A program made the position numbers and the translations under genes. The notes beneath the pieces were generated by a model, which saw nothing but the letters and a program-made list of their open reading frames with translations, did not search any database and was not told the DNA's origin. A stretch of DNA of 64,000 bases from Colwellia sp. 1_MG-2023 (GTDB taxonomy: Bacteria; Pseudomonadota; Gammaproteobacteria; Enterobacterales; Alteromonadaceae): the NCBI RefSeq assembly GCF_030546755.1, contig NZ_JAUOPE010000004.1:280951-344950 (forward strand), given 5' to 3'. This document shows, piece by piece, positions 18,040-27,416 of the stretch (position 1 is the stretch's first letter; every line of letters begins with the position of its first letter).

Positions 18040-18891
18040 ATGAATTCCTCTTCTATTGTCACTTTAGATATTGGTGGTACCACGATTAACGCGGGACGTT
18101 TTCAAAACGGTATTATCGAAGAGTTTAAGGTACGAAGTTTTGCTGCTCATGAAAACGAAGCGGCAATATTAGCGTTTATTGTTGAATGTATCGACAGCGT
18201 TAAAAAAGCTAACACCATAGCTATCGCAATTGGTGTACCTTGTATTCTTGATGTTGCACAAGGCGTAGTTTTTGATGCGATTAATATCCCTGCTTGGCAG
18301 AATTATCATTTAAAAGCGGCACTTTCAACGCATTACCACTGCGACATTTATTTAAATAATGACGTCAATTGCTTTGTTGCCGGAGAATATGCTTTTGGTG
18401 GCGCACAGTCATATCAAGACGTTGTAGGTATTTGTTTAGGAACGGGATTCGGTACCGGATATATCCTCAATAAGCAATTATATGCTGGGCAAAATTGTTG
18501 TGCCGGAGAAGTAGGCGGTATCAGTTATTTAGATGGCACTATTGATGATTATTGTTCGGGACAGTTTTTTACAGATCATTATCAAATGACGGGTGCCGAA
18601 TTAGCACAATTAGCGGAGCAGAATGAAGTTAAAGCGATCAAAGCTTTTGAAGAGTTTGGCGAGCATTTAGCGCAGGCGATCTCAATGATATTATTTGTGC
18701 TAAATCCGCAAGTGATTGTATTAGGGGGATCAGTTGCCAAGTCTTACCATTTATTTATTGATGCTTTATGGCGAGCGTTAGCAAAGTTTCCATATCAAAG
18801 AGTGATAAATAACTTAACGATAGTAAAAAGTGATTTAGAAAATGCTGCTTTGCTTGGTGCGGCGCATTTATATCTCAACAGTAAAACTTAA
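18040..18891 (+). CDS. ROK-family sugar kinase, probable N-acetylglucosamine kinase
   Basis: 283 aa. LDIGGTTINAGRF is the N-terminal phosphate loop. LNNDVNCFVAGEYAFGGA holds the catalytic Asp of ROK kinases, and GICLGTGFGTGYILN and VIVLGGSVAKS are the other ATP/sugar-binding motifs. Cytoplasmic phosphorylation of GlcNAc to GlcNAc-6-P is inferred from the position after nagX-nagP-GH20. The ROK zinc signature (GHxxxxxxG then CxCGxxGC) is not intact: the region reads CCAGEVGGISYLDGTIDDYC, with no GH pair and no CxCG. A glucokinase-like activity cannot be excluded. No nagA or nagB follows. Confidence 0.75.
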   Translation: MNSSSIVTLDIGGTTINAGRFQNGIIEEFKVRSFAAHENEAAILAFIVECIDSVKKANTIAIAIGVPCILDVAQGVVFDAINIPAWQNYHLKAALSTHYHCDIYLNNDVNCFVAGEYAFGGAQSYQDVVGICLGTGFGTGYILNKQLYAGQNCCAGEVGGISYLDGTIDDYCSGQFFTDHYQMTGAELAQLAEQNEVKAIKAFEEFGEHLAQAISMILFVLNPQVIVLGGSVAKSYHLFIDALWRALAKFPYQRVINNLTIVKSDLENAALLGAAHLYLNSKT

Positions 18892-19088
18892 GTAAAACTA
18901 TACCGTTCCGTTTAGCCATTCAATATTCTTGTTTGGTATAACTACTTGTCATATTTTTTTAAGTACAACGTATTCATAAAATGTATCGTTATTCTTATAT
19001 TTATTAATTTTTGTTATTAATAGTAAAAAGCTACAGTTAAATTCCTACTACACTAATAAAGTGTGAACCTTAATTGCTAGGAAATTGA
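18892..19088. promoter_or_regulatory. Promoter-containing gap before the tryptophan-degradation operon
   Basis: 197 bp, AT-rich, no ORF. It must contain the promoter for the seven-gene operon beginning at 19089, whose RBS is TAGGAAA. I cannot fix -35/-10 boxes or an operator with confidence. No Lrp/KynR-type regulator gene adjoins it. Confidence 0.35.
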
Positions 19089-20561
19089 ATGTCAGCGCCT
19101 TCACCTTATCCTTTATTACATTGCTATATCGATGGGCAGTTTGTTCCAAGTAATTGTTATTTCGATAATATTAATCCTGTTAATGGTCAAAAAATTTCTG
19201 AAATTGCCGAAGCAGATAATCGGCAAATTGATATGGCTGTTCAAAGCGCAAAGCAAGCATTAAAAGGGCCATGGGGTAAGTTGACCCTTAATCAACGGTG
19301 CGATTTATTGCATAAAATTGCGGATCGCATGGCTGAGCGTCAGCAAGCATTTATTGATGCAGAAATTGCAGATACTGGTAAATCGTTACATCAAGTTCAA
19401 ACCATTGATATTCCAAGAGGTGCCGCCAATTTTAGAGCTTTTGCTGATATGGCGCGTACTCACACTGGCGAAACTTTTATCACCGAAACACCTACCGGCG
19501 AAAAAGCCCTTAACTATAGTGTTAATAAACCACTTGGGGTTGTTGCTGTGATCTCGCCGTGGAATCTACCTTTGTTATTAGCTACGTGGAAAGTAGCTCC
19601 TGCATTAGCGTGTGGGAACTGCGTGATCCTTAAACCTTCAGAAGAAACCTCTTCAACCGCTGTGTTATTAGCCGAGGTGATGGATGAAGTGGGAGTACCT
19701 AAAGGAGTATTCAATTTAATTCTGGGGCGGGGCAAGCATATTGGCGATTACTTAACTTCTCATCAAAACGTTGATGCGGTTACCTTTACTGGTGCGAGCG
19801 CAACCGGACAACATATTATGCGTGCGGTGGCTGATGGGGTTAAACCTATCTCGTTTGAACTAGGCGGTAAAAATTCAGCGGTTGTATTTGCAGATGCCGA
19901 TCTTAAAAAAGCGGTGGCAGGGGTCGCACGTTCTACTTTCACTAATTGTGGCCAAGTCTGTTTGTGTACGGAAAAGGTATTTGTTCATCGAGATATCGCC
20001 GATGCATTTATTGCTCAACTTAAACAACAAGCTCAAGCAATAAAAATTGGCTACCCGAAAGAAAAAGATGTTTTGTTAGGGCCTTTGGTTTCCAAACAGC
20101 ATCAAGAAAAAGTGCTCAGCTTTTATCAATTAGCGAAAGACGAAGGGGCGAACTTTATTGTTGGTGGTGGCGTGCCAAAATTTAATGATGAGCGTGATCA
20201 AGGCTGTTATATCGAACCGACAATTATTAGCGGTTTAGCGGATGACAATCGTGTCAATCAAGAAGAGATCTTTGGCCCAATTTGTCATATCTCGATCTTC
20301 GATGAAGAAGACGAAGTGATCGAACGAGTAAACAATACCCGATATGGTTTAGCTTGCGCGCTTTGGACTGAAAATGTTTCCCGAGCTCATCGAGTGTCCC
20401 CGCAAATAGACGTTGGCCTTGTGTGGGTAAATACGTGGTTTTTACGCGATTTACGCGCACCATTTGGTGGCGTTAAGCTCTCTGGTATTGGTCGCGAAGG
20501 TGGTAAGCACTCACTTAGTTTTTACGCAGAGCCAGTTAATATTTGTATTAAAATCGATTAA
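19089..20561 (+). CDS. nbaE: 2-aminomuconate-6-semialdehyde dehydrogenase (aldehyde dehydrogenase family)
   Basis: 490 aa ALDH. SPWNLPLLLATWK is the NAD-binding/Asn transition-state motif, ISFELGGKNSAVVF holds the general-base Glu, and NCGQVCLCTEKVF contains the catalytic Cys (C291). The family member that oxidises 2-aminomuconate-6-semialdehyde to 2-aminomuconate is recognised from context. It is the first gene of an operon encoding the 2-aminomuconate deaminase, 3HAA dioxygenase and ACMS decarboxylase. Cytoplasmic, NAD+-dependent. A 2-hydroxymuconate-semialdehyde dehydrogenase (meta-cleavage of catechols) is the close alternative, but no catechol dioxygenase is present. Confidence 0.85.
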   Translation: MSAPSPYPLLHCYIDGQFVPSNCYFDNINPVNGQKISEIAEADNRQIDMAVQSAKQALKGPWGKLTLNQRCDLLHKIADRMAERQQAFIDAEIADTGKSLHQVQTIDIPRGAANFRAFADMARTHTGETFITETPTGEKALNYSVNKPLGVVAVISPWNLPLLLATWKVAPALACGNCVILKPSEETSSTAVLLAEVMDEVGVPKGVFNLILGRGKHIGDYLTSHQNVDAVTFTGASATGQHIMRAVADGVKPISFELGGKNSAVVFADADLKKAVAGVARSTFTNCGQVCLCTEKVFVHRDIADAFIAQLKQQAQAIKIGYPKEKDVLLGPLVSKQHQEKVLSFYQLAKDEGANFIVGGGVPKFNDERDQGCYIEPTIISGLADDNRVNQEEIFGPICHISIFDEEDEVIERVNNTRYGLACALWTENVSRAHRVSPQIDVGLVWVNTWFLRDLRAPFGGVKLSGIGREGGKHSLSFYAEPVNICIKID

Positions 20562-20611
20562 GCCTGACATGGTTTATTTGTGAATAGGTTTAAAGATTAA
20601 AAGGACTGAAA

Positions 20612-21606
<995 letters not shown>

Positions 21607-21726
21607 CCTTTCTGCAGTAGTTGCTACAAAAAATACACCTTGTGAAAGTAAAATTGTGAGCAAAAAGTATGCATTAAGCCGATATGTTACTACCGAGATA
21701 ACACACTGATAAATAGAGAATTAACA

Positions 21727-22746
21727 ATGAAAGTGATTGATATACATTCACATTTTTTTCCAAAAACATGGCCAAGTTTACAAGAGAAGTTTGGTGGAGA
21801 TGATTGGCCATGGTTAAAGCATTTACCGAATAGCGGGGATGGTTTTGATAAAGCGATGTTGATGAAAGGCAACAAAGCATTTCGTCCTATTTATGCTGCC
21901 TGTTGGGATGCGAATGTTCGTTTACAACAAATGGATGAACATGGCCTTGAGCAGCAAATTATTTCTGCCACGCCTATTTTATTTGCTTATGAAAAACCTA
22001 TAGAACAAGCCTTATATTGTGCGCAATTATTTAATGATGCGGCGTTAGAAATTTGTCAGCAAGGTAAAGGACGCTTGTTTGCTATGGCTCAAGTGCCGTT
22101 ACAAAATATTGATGCTGCGTGTAAAGAAGCAAGCAGGGCCGTCAACAATGGCCATGTGGGTATTCAAATTGGCAACCATGTCGGCGAAAAAAATATGGAC
22201 GATGAAGGAGTGCTCACTTTTCTTCAACATTGTGCAGCGGAAGATATTCCTGTGTTTGTTCATCCATGGGACATGATGGCGAGAGAGCGCACCAAAGACT
22301 ACATGATGGGCTGGACGGTTGGCATGCCTGCTGAAACACAACTTTCAATTGTTTCTATGATTTTAGGCGGCGGCTTTGATCAGGTTAGTAATAGATTAAA
22401 AATATGTTTCGCTCATGGTGGTGGCTCATTCGCGTTTTTACTGGGGCGATTAGAAAATGCTTGGCATTTTAGGGATATCGCGCGTGGCAAGTCGGCTTTC
22501 CCGCCAAGCCATTACCTTGACCGATTTTATCTTGATACCGCAGTGTTTGATCATGACGCTTTAGATTTACTGGTGAAAAAAATGACCACGAAAAAGCTCA
22601 TGTTTGGTACTGATTATCCGTTTCCGTTAGGGGAGCAAAAAATGGGACAGTTAATTAAAACCTCCTCAACACTTACAGCAATCGAACAACAACAATTATT
22701 GGCGAGCAATGCCGAGCAATTTTTTAATTTACCGATTTCAGTGTAG
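21727..22746 (+). CDS. nbaD: 2-amino-3-carboxymuconate-6-semialdehyde decarboxylase (ACMSD)
   Basis: 339 aa amidohydrolase-superfamily decarboxylase. The metal site starts with IDIHSHFFP (H7, H9); further ligands are in FVHPWDM and FAHGGGSFAFLLGR, and the Asp in MFGTDYPFPLG. It decarboxylates ACMS to 2-aminomuconate-6-semialdehyde. This draws the intermediate away from spontaneous cyclisation to quinolinate and commits tryptophan carbon to energy metabolism instead of NAD synthesis. Same operon as 3HAO and the semialdehyde dehydrogenase. Confidence 0.94.
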   Translation: MKVIDIHSHFFPKTWPSLQEKFGGDDWPWLKHLPNSGDGFDKAMLMKGNKAFRPIYAACWDANVRLQQMDEHGLEQQIISATPILFAYEKPIEQALYCAQLFNDAALEICQQGKGRLFAMAQVPLQNIDAACKEASRAVNNGHVGIQIGNHVGEKNMDDEGVLTFLQHCAAEDIPVFVHPWDMMARERTKDYMMGWTVGMPAETQLSIVSMILGGGFDQVSNRLKICFAHGGGSFAFLLGRLENAWHFRDIARGKSAFPPSHYLDRFYLDTAVFDHDALDLLVKKMTTKKLMFGTDYPFPLGEQKMGQLIKTSSTLTAIEQQQLLASNAEQFFNLPISV

Positions 22747-22791
22747 TGCTGTTATTTACGACATCAACAGCAAATATAGAATGAGAATTGT

Positions 22792-24081
22792 ATGACTTTT
22801 GAAAACAGCTTAACCTTCGCACAACAACAAGATAGCCAAGATGAATTGTCGGTCTTTCGTGACAAATTTCACTTTCCTGTTATCAATGACAAACGGGTAT
22901 TATATTTTACCGGTAACTCGCTGGGGCTCGCGCCAAAGTCGGCAAAAGAGTATGTTAATGCAGAACTAGATGAATGGGCTAAATGGGGTGTTGAAGGTCA
23001 TTTTGAAGCGAAAAATCCTTGGGTGAGTTATCACGAAATTTTAACGCCAGCTAGTGCCGAGCTTGTTGGTGCGAATGAGTCAGAAGTGGTTTGTATGAAC
23101 TCACTGACCACGAATTTACATTTATTGTTTGTTTCTTTTTATCGCCCGAGCCAACAACGTTATAAAATAATTAGTGAAGCGAAAATGTTTCCCTCCGACC
23201 GTTATTTACTCGAAACACAGGTTAAACATCATGGCTTTGCCCCTGATGATGCCATCATTGAAGTGGCGCCACGCGAAGGCGAGCACCTTATTCGCGAAGA
23301 AGATATTCTCGCGGCAATTGAAACCCACAAAGATGAGCTTGCCTTAGTGTTTTTTGGCGGCGTAAATTATTTTACCGGTCAATTATTCGATATGAAAAAA
23401 CTTACCCAAGCTGCGCACGATGTTGGCGCGTTAGCTGGTTTTGATCTCGCTCATGCCGTTGGTAATGTGCCAATGCAATTACATGATTGGCAGGTCGATT
23501 TTGCTGCTTGGTGTACTTATAAATACCTCAATAGTAGTGCGGGAAACGTTGGCGGTATTTTTGTTCATGATAAACATGGTGATAATACCGACTTACCACG
23601 TTTTGGCGGTTGGTGGGGGCATAACAAAGAACGCCGTTTTCTGATGGAAAATACTTTTGAGCCTATGTCAGGCGCTGAGGGTTGGCAATTAAGTAATGTG
23701 CCGATCATGGGCATGGCGGTACTTAAATCGTCTTTAGATATTTTTCAAGCGGCAGGGATGGCAAACTTACGGGCGAAAAGTTTACAATTAACCGCTTATT
23801 TAGAATTTGTTTTCAATGATATTGTCAGCCAATTTTCTGATATTGAACTGGAGATCATCACACCCACAGCACCAGAAAAAAGAGGTTGTCAGCTGTCGGT
23901 TAAGTTAGTCGGCACTGATAAGTCATTTTTTAAAGCGCTAACCCAAGCTGGTGTCGTTGCTGACTTTAGAGAGCCTGATGTGGTGCGATTAGCACCAACG
24001 CCTTTATATAATAGTTTTGAAGATGTTTATCTGTTTGGTCAAACGTTAAAATCATTATTATTCGGGTGGCACAATGAATGA
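22792..24081 (+). CDS. kynU: Kynureninase
   Basis: 429 aa PLP enzyme. [18 protein letters not shown] at the N-terminus is the kynureninase signature. [18 protein letters not shown] carries the pyridine-binding Asp. [19 protein letters not shown] contains the Schiff-base lysine K244, and [15 protein letters not shown] is the substrate-binding region. It cleaves 3-hydroxykynurenine to 3-hydroxyanthranilate plus alanine. It overlaps kmo by 8 bp, so translation is probably coupled. Confidence 0.96.
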   Translation: MTFENSLTFAQQQDSQDELSVFRDKFHFPVINDKRVLYFTGNSLGLAPKSAKEYVNAELDEWAKWGVEGHFEAKNPWVSYHEILTPASAELVGANESEVVCMNSLTTNLHLLFVSFYRPSQQRYKIISEAKMFPSDRYLLETQVKHHGFAPDDAIIEVAPREGEHLIREEDILAAIETHKDELALVFFGGVNYFTGQLFDMKKLTQAAHDVGALAGFDLAHAVGNVPMQLHDWQVDFAAWCTYKYLNSSAGNVGGIFVHDKHGDNTDLPRFGGWWGHNKERRFLMENTFEPMSGAEGWQLSNVPIMGMAVLKSSLDIFQAAGMANLRAKSLQLTAYLEFVFNDIVSQFSDIELEIITPTAPEKRGCQLSVKLVGTDKSFFKALTQAGVVADFREPDVVRLAPTPLYNSFEDVYLFGQTLKSLLFGWHNE

Positions 24082-25492
24082 TATAACGAAAAAATCGTTC
24101 TTGGATAGCGATCGACAAGAAAAAATTGCCATCAATGGCGCCGGTCCTGTCGGTGCCTTGTTAGCGGTGATGTTAGCGAAAAAGGGTTATCACGTTGACT
24201 TGTTCGAGTCTCGCCCTGATTCTAGAAAAACCAATATTTACCAAGGAAAATCGATTAACTTAGCGTTATCAGATAGAGGGTGGAAAGCGTTAAATGCGGT
24301 TGGTTTAGATGAAGAAATTCGACAACAAGCCATCCCTATGTATTGTCGAATCATGCATGATATTGAGGGCAATATCACTAAGCAGCCGTATGGCACAGAA
24401 GATCAGGCTATATGGTCAGTGTCGCGTTCAGGCATTAATGAACAATTAATTGATTTGGCAGAGCAAGAGCCGCAGGTCAAAGTTCATTTTGGTCATCGTT
24501 TAGTGCAGCTTAATTTTGCTGATAACACGGCCGTCTACCTCAATGAAAATCATCATCAAAAAATTCATGAGAGTGATTTAGTTTTTGGCGCCGACGGTGC
24601 GTTTTCAAAAGTTCGACGTTTAATGCAAGAGTTGCCGAAAGAGCGAATTAGCTACAGCCTTGATTACATGCAACAAAGTTATATGGAACTTTCGATTGCG
24701 GCCAATGAAGATGGCAGTCATAAGCTTGAAAAAAATGCTTTACATATTTGGCCAAGAAAAGACTTTATGTTAATCGCTCTGCCAAATATTGATGGCTCTT
24801 TTACTTGTACGTTATTTTTAAGTCATGAAGGTGAGCTTTCGTTTGCTTCATTAAATACTAAAGAAAAAGTCACCGCGTTTTTTCATCAGTATTTTGCTGA
24901 GGCGATGCAATATTTAGCGGATCCGATAGAAGACTTTTTAAGTAAAACGCCTTCCCCTTTATGCTTAGTACACATATATCCCTGGTTAGTGAATGATACT
25001 ATTGCCCTGATTGGCGATGCCGCGCATGCCATGGTGCCTTTTTATGGTCAAGGGATGAATTGTGGTTTTGAAGATTGTCGAGTATTAGCAGAATTGGTTG
25101 AGCAGCATGATCATCAATGGTCCGAAATTCTTAATGCTTATCAAGATGAACGCAAAGAAAATGGCGATGCGATTATCGAATTGGCGAAACGTAATTTTAT
25201 TGAAATGAGCGATTTAGCCGGCGACGAGCGTTTTTTACTGCGCAAAAAAATAGAGGCCAAATTTCATAAAATGCACCCTGAGTTATGGATCCCTTTGTAT
25301 TCTATGGTGACATTCTCGCCGGATATTCCCTATAAAACTGCCTTGCATGTAGGTGATATTCAACAAACCATTATGGATGAAATCATGCAGATACCAGATA
25401 TTGAAGTGCAGTGGCAGCAAGACCATGTCTATGAAAAACTTCATCAATTAGCGCAAACAGCGTTGGTTAATCAACTCCCAGAGGTGAAATGA
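24074..25492 (+). CDS. kmo: Kynurenine 3-monooxygenase
   Basis: 472 aa FAD-dependent aromatic hydroxylase. [22 protein letters not shown] is the dinucleotide-binding motif, [12 protein letters not shown] and [13 protein letters not shown] follow, and [23 protein letters not shown] is the second FAD motif with the kmo-type GQGMN. It hydroxylates kynurenine to 3-hydroxykynurenine with NADPH and O2. Its C-terminal hydrophobic stretch is shorter than in eukaryotic, membrane-anchored KMO. KMO is uncommon in bacteria; its presence commits this operon to the 3-hydroxyanthranilate branch and not the anthranilate branch. Confidence 0.95.
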   Translation: MNDITKKSFLDSDRQEKIAINGAGPVGALLAVMLAKKGYHVDLFESRPDSRKTNIYQGKSINLALSDRGWKALNAVGLDEEIRQQAIPMYCRIMHDIEGNITKQPYGTEDQAIWSVSRSGINEQLIDLAEQEPQVKVHFGHRLVQLNFADNTAVYLNENHHQKIHESDLVFGADGAFSKVRRLMQELPKERISYSLDYMQQSYMELSIAANEDGSHKLEKNALHIWPRKDFMLIALPNIDGSFTCTLFLSHEGELSFASLNTKEKVTAFFHQYFAEAMQYLADPIEDFLSKTPSPLCLVHIYPWLVNDTIALIGDAAHAMVPFYGQGMNCGFEDCRVLAELVEQHDHQWSEILNAYQDERKENGDAIIELAKRNFIEMSDLAGDERFLLRKKIEAKFHKMHPELWIPLYSMVTFSPDIPYKTALHVGDIQQTIMDEIMQIPDIEVQWQQDHVYEKLHQLAQTALVNQLPEVK

Positions 25493-26349
25493 TGAGCTGT
25501 CCACATCAACCGAAAAAGCAAAATTATCGAGAAGTAGAATCGACTATTCATACTGACTTTAACGATGATATGTCTTATGGCGATTATTTAGGTTTAGAGC
25601 AAATATTGTCAGCGCAAAAACCCTTATCGGATCAACATGATGAAATGCTATTTATTACTATTCATCAAAGCAGTGAATTATGGTTAAAACTGGCGGGTCA
25701 TGAACTCAGTGAAGCGATTAAAAATATTCAAGAAGCAGATTTTGGCCATGCGTTTAAAGTGATTTCTCGCGTTAAACACATTTTCAATCAATTAACCCAA
25801 TCATGGAATATTCTTTCAACGTTAACGCCGGTCGATTATTTGAAATTTAGGGATAGTTTAGGCCATTCTTCAGGTTTCCAGTCATTTGGTTATCGTAAAT
25901 TAGAGTTTTTATTAGGGAATAAAAATGCAAAGCTACTGGAGGTGCACAAAGCAAACCCTACGGCTCATCAAGAACTAACGGCGGTACTTGAAGCGCCTAG
26001 CCTTTATGATGAAGTGATCAAGTTATTGGCGGATAGAAAATTAATCGCGGAGCCTGCGCAGTTAAGAGCGAACTTTTCTTTGCCTTATCAACACAACGAC
26101 GCTGTGTTGCAAGCCTGGTTAGCGGTATATAAAAATGCCGATGAACACTTTGAATTATATGAATTGGCGGAAAAATTAATTGATATCGAAGATGCCTTTC
26201 AGCAATGGCGTTTTAAACATATGTATACCGTGCAACGTATCATCGGCAATAAAATGGGCACTGGCGGTTCATCGGGGGTGAGTTTTTTGAAAAAAGCCTT
26301 AGATATTAGTTTCTTCCCAGAGTTATTTGAACTTAGAACTCATCTTTAA
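25489..26349 (+). CDS. kynA: Tryptophan 2,3-dioxygenase
   Basis: 286 aa heme dioxygenase, family length. YGDYLGLEQILSAQKPLSD and EMLFITIHQSSELWLKL form the N-terminal heme/substrate region. SGFQSFGYRKLEF and FKHMYTVQRIIGNKMGTGGSSGVSFL, the latter with the proximal His and the Thr/Gly-rich substrate loop, complete the signature. It oxidises tryptophan to N-formylkynurenine, the first pathway step. It is the last gene of the operon, overlaps kmo by 4 bp and is followed by a terminator. A formamidase to remove the formyl group is missing from the operon (see 41148-42092). Confidence 0.96.
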   Translation: MMSCPHQPKKQNYREVESTIHTDFNDDMSYGDYLGLEQILSAQKPLSDQHDEMLFITIHQSSELWLKLAGHELSEAIKNIQEADFGHAFKVISRVKHIFNQLTQSWNILSTLTPVDYLKFRDSLGHSSGFQSFGYRKLEFLLGNKNAKLLEVHKANPTAHQELTAVLEAPSLYDEVIKLLADRKLIAEPAQLRANFSLPYQHNDAVLQAWLAVYKNADEHFELYELAEKLIDIEDAFQQWRFKHMYTVQRIIGNKMGTGGSSGVSFLKKALDISFFPELFELRTHL

Positions 26350-26404
26350 GAGAAAAAAGCATTAAAAAACGATATGAAAAAAAGTGTAAAGTAAACACTT
26401 AACC

Positions 26405-26433
26405 GGGCTACTATTTTGTAGCCCTTGTTATTT
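26405..26433 (+). terminator. Intrinsic terminator of the tryptophan-degradation operon
   Basis: GGGCTAC (26405-26411), 6-nt loop, GTAGCCC (26418-26424), then a broken T-tract TTGTTATTTT. It lies 56 bp after kynA. Confidence 0.75.
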
Positions 26434-26505
26434 TAGCTGTTTTCTACTGTGAACAATTTCTTTAGGTTTAGCTTAATCTTATTTTCAAGTGTTTATTTTT
26501 AAAAC

Positions 26506-26535
26506 TTGACATGCAACCTTTTGGTTGCTTACTTT
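26506..26535 (+). promoter_or_regulatory. Promoter with embedded operator for the ArsR-type gene
   Basis: TTGACA (26506-26511) and TACTTT (26530-26535) are 18 bp apart. Inside the spacer is the perfect palindrome GCAACC-TTTT-GGTTGC (26513-26528). A palindrome between -35 and -10 directly before a small winged-helix gene is the classic layout for autorepression. Confidence 0.65.
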
Positions 26536-26562
26536 AAGGTAGTTACAAATTACGGATATCTT

Positions 26563-26862
26563 ATGAATATTTTTACCGCTTTGGCAGACAAACAGAGAAG
26601 ACATATTATCGAAACTTTGCATCATTGCGGTAATCAGTCGATCAAAGAGTTAACGCAAAATTCATCAGTATCTAGACAAGCCATAACTAAGCATCTAAAT
26701 ATTTTGATAAAAGCCAAAATTGTACAGGCAGAATTTGTTGGTAAAGAACGCATTCATAAATTAGATCCTAAAGCGATGCAAAGCTTGTTTAATTGGTTAG
26801 CCCCATTTGCGCAACAATGGGATGACAAACTTAACAATTTAGAAAAATTTATTGGAGATTAA
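26563..26862 (+). CDS. ArsR-family transcriptional repressor
   Basis: 99 aa from the ATG at 26563, which has GGAT 6 bp upstream. A longer frame from 26506 would start within the -35 box and is rejected. NIFTALADKQRRHIIETLHH begins the winged helix and SVSRQAITKHLNILIKAKIV is the recognition helix. There is no metal-binding Cys motif (no CxC), so this is not a metal sensor of the classic ArsR type. It resembles the ArsR regulators paired with SRPBCC proteins. It ends 1 bp before the start of the next gene. Confidence 0.9.
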   Translation: MNIFTALADKQRRHIIETLHHCGNQSIKELTQNSSVSRQAITKHLNILIKAKIVQAEFVGKERIHKLDPKAMQSLFNWLAPFAQQWDDKLNNLEKFIGD

Positions 26863-26863
26863 C

Positions 26864-27310
26864 ATGCGAAATAATATTGATTCAATTGTCAGGGACGTTA
26901 CCTTTAACGCATCTATCGAACATGTATGGCAAGCTATCACTTGTCCTGAAAAAATTCAGCTTTGGTTTGGCTCTGCTGCAAGTTTTAAATTAAAAGAAGG
27001 CGAGCTAGGTTATTTTGAGTGGCAAGATGAATGTGAAGGGCAGTTTGCTATGCGTATTGAAAGCATTAAGGCGCCACATTATTTTGCTTGGCGATGGATG
27101 CATAAACAAGGCGTTGCGTTTGATGAGAAACAATCTACGTTAGTAGAGTGGTCACTTACTTCAATAGAAAATGGTGGCACCGCATTAACGTTAACTGAAT
27201 CAGGTTTTGCACAAGCAAAACACAGACAAGAAAATGTAGCAGGTTGGCAACAAGAACTGACTGATTTAGAAAATTATATGCTAGAGCAGTGCCGAATGAT
27301 TGAAGTGTGA
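26864..27310 (+). CDS. SRPBCC / AHSA1-domain protein
   Basis: 148 aa from ATG 26864 with GGAG 6 bp upstream. A TTG at 26852 in the same frame is less likely. The sequence VRDVTFNASIEHVWQAITCPEKIQLWFG and the C-terminal GWQQELTDLENYM are typical of the START/AHSA1 ligand-binding fold found next to ArsR regulators. These form a hydrophobic cavity; the ligand is unknown. Coupled expression with the ArsR gene suggests the two respond to the same small molecule. Confidence 0.85.
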   Translation: MRNNIDSIVRDVTFNASIEHVWQAITCPEKIQLWFGSAASFKLKEGELGYFEWQDECEGQFAMRIESIKAPHYFAWRWMHKQGVAFDEKQSTLVEWSLTSIENGGTALTLTESGFAQAKHRQENVAGWQQELTDLENYMLEQCRMIEV

Positions 27311-27416
27311 CTAAGTGTTTAGCAAGTTTAAAAAAATATACGATTTTTTTCTATGACCTATTTCAAATATCAGGTAAATTTATTGCCCGATAAATGGATT
27401 TAAGTAGGAGTAATAA

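Noticed and set aside
26506..26562. Longer start for the ArsR gene at 26506
   Set aside because: It would begin inside the -35 box and operator palindrome; the ATG at 26563 has a proper RBS and begins at the conserved domain.
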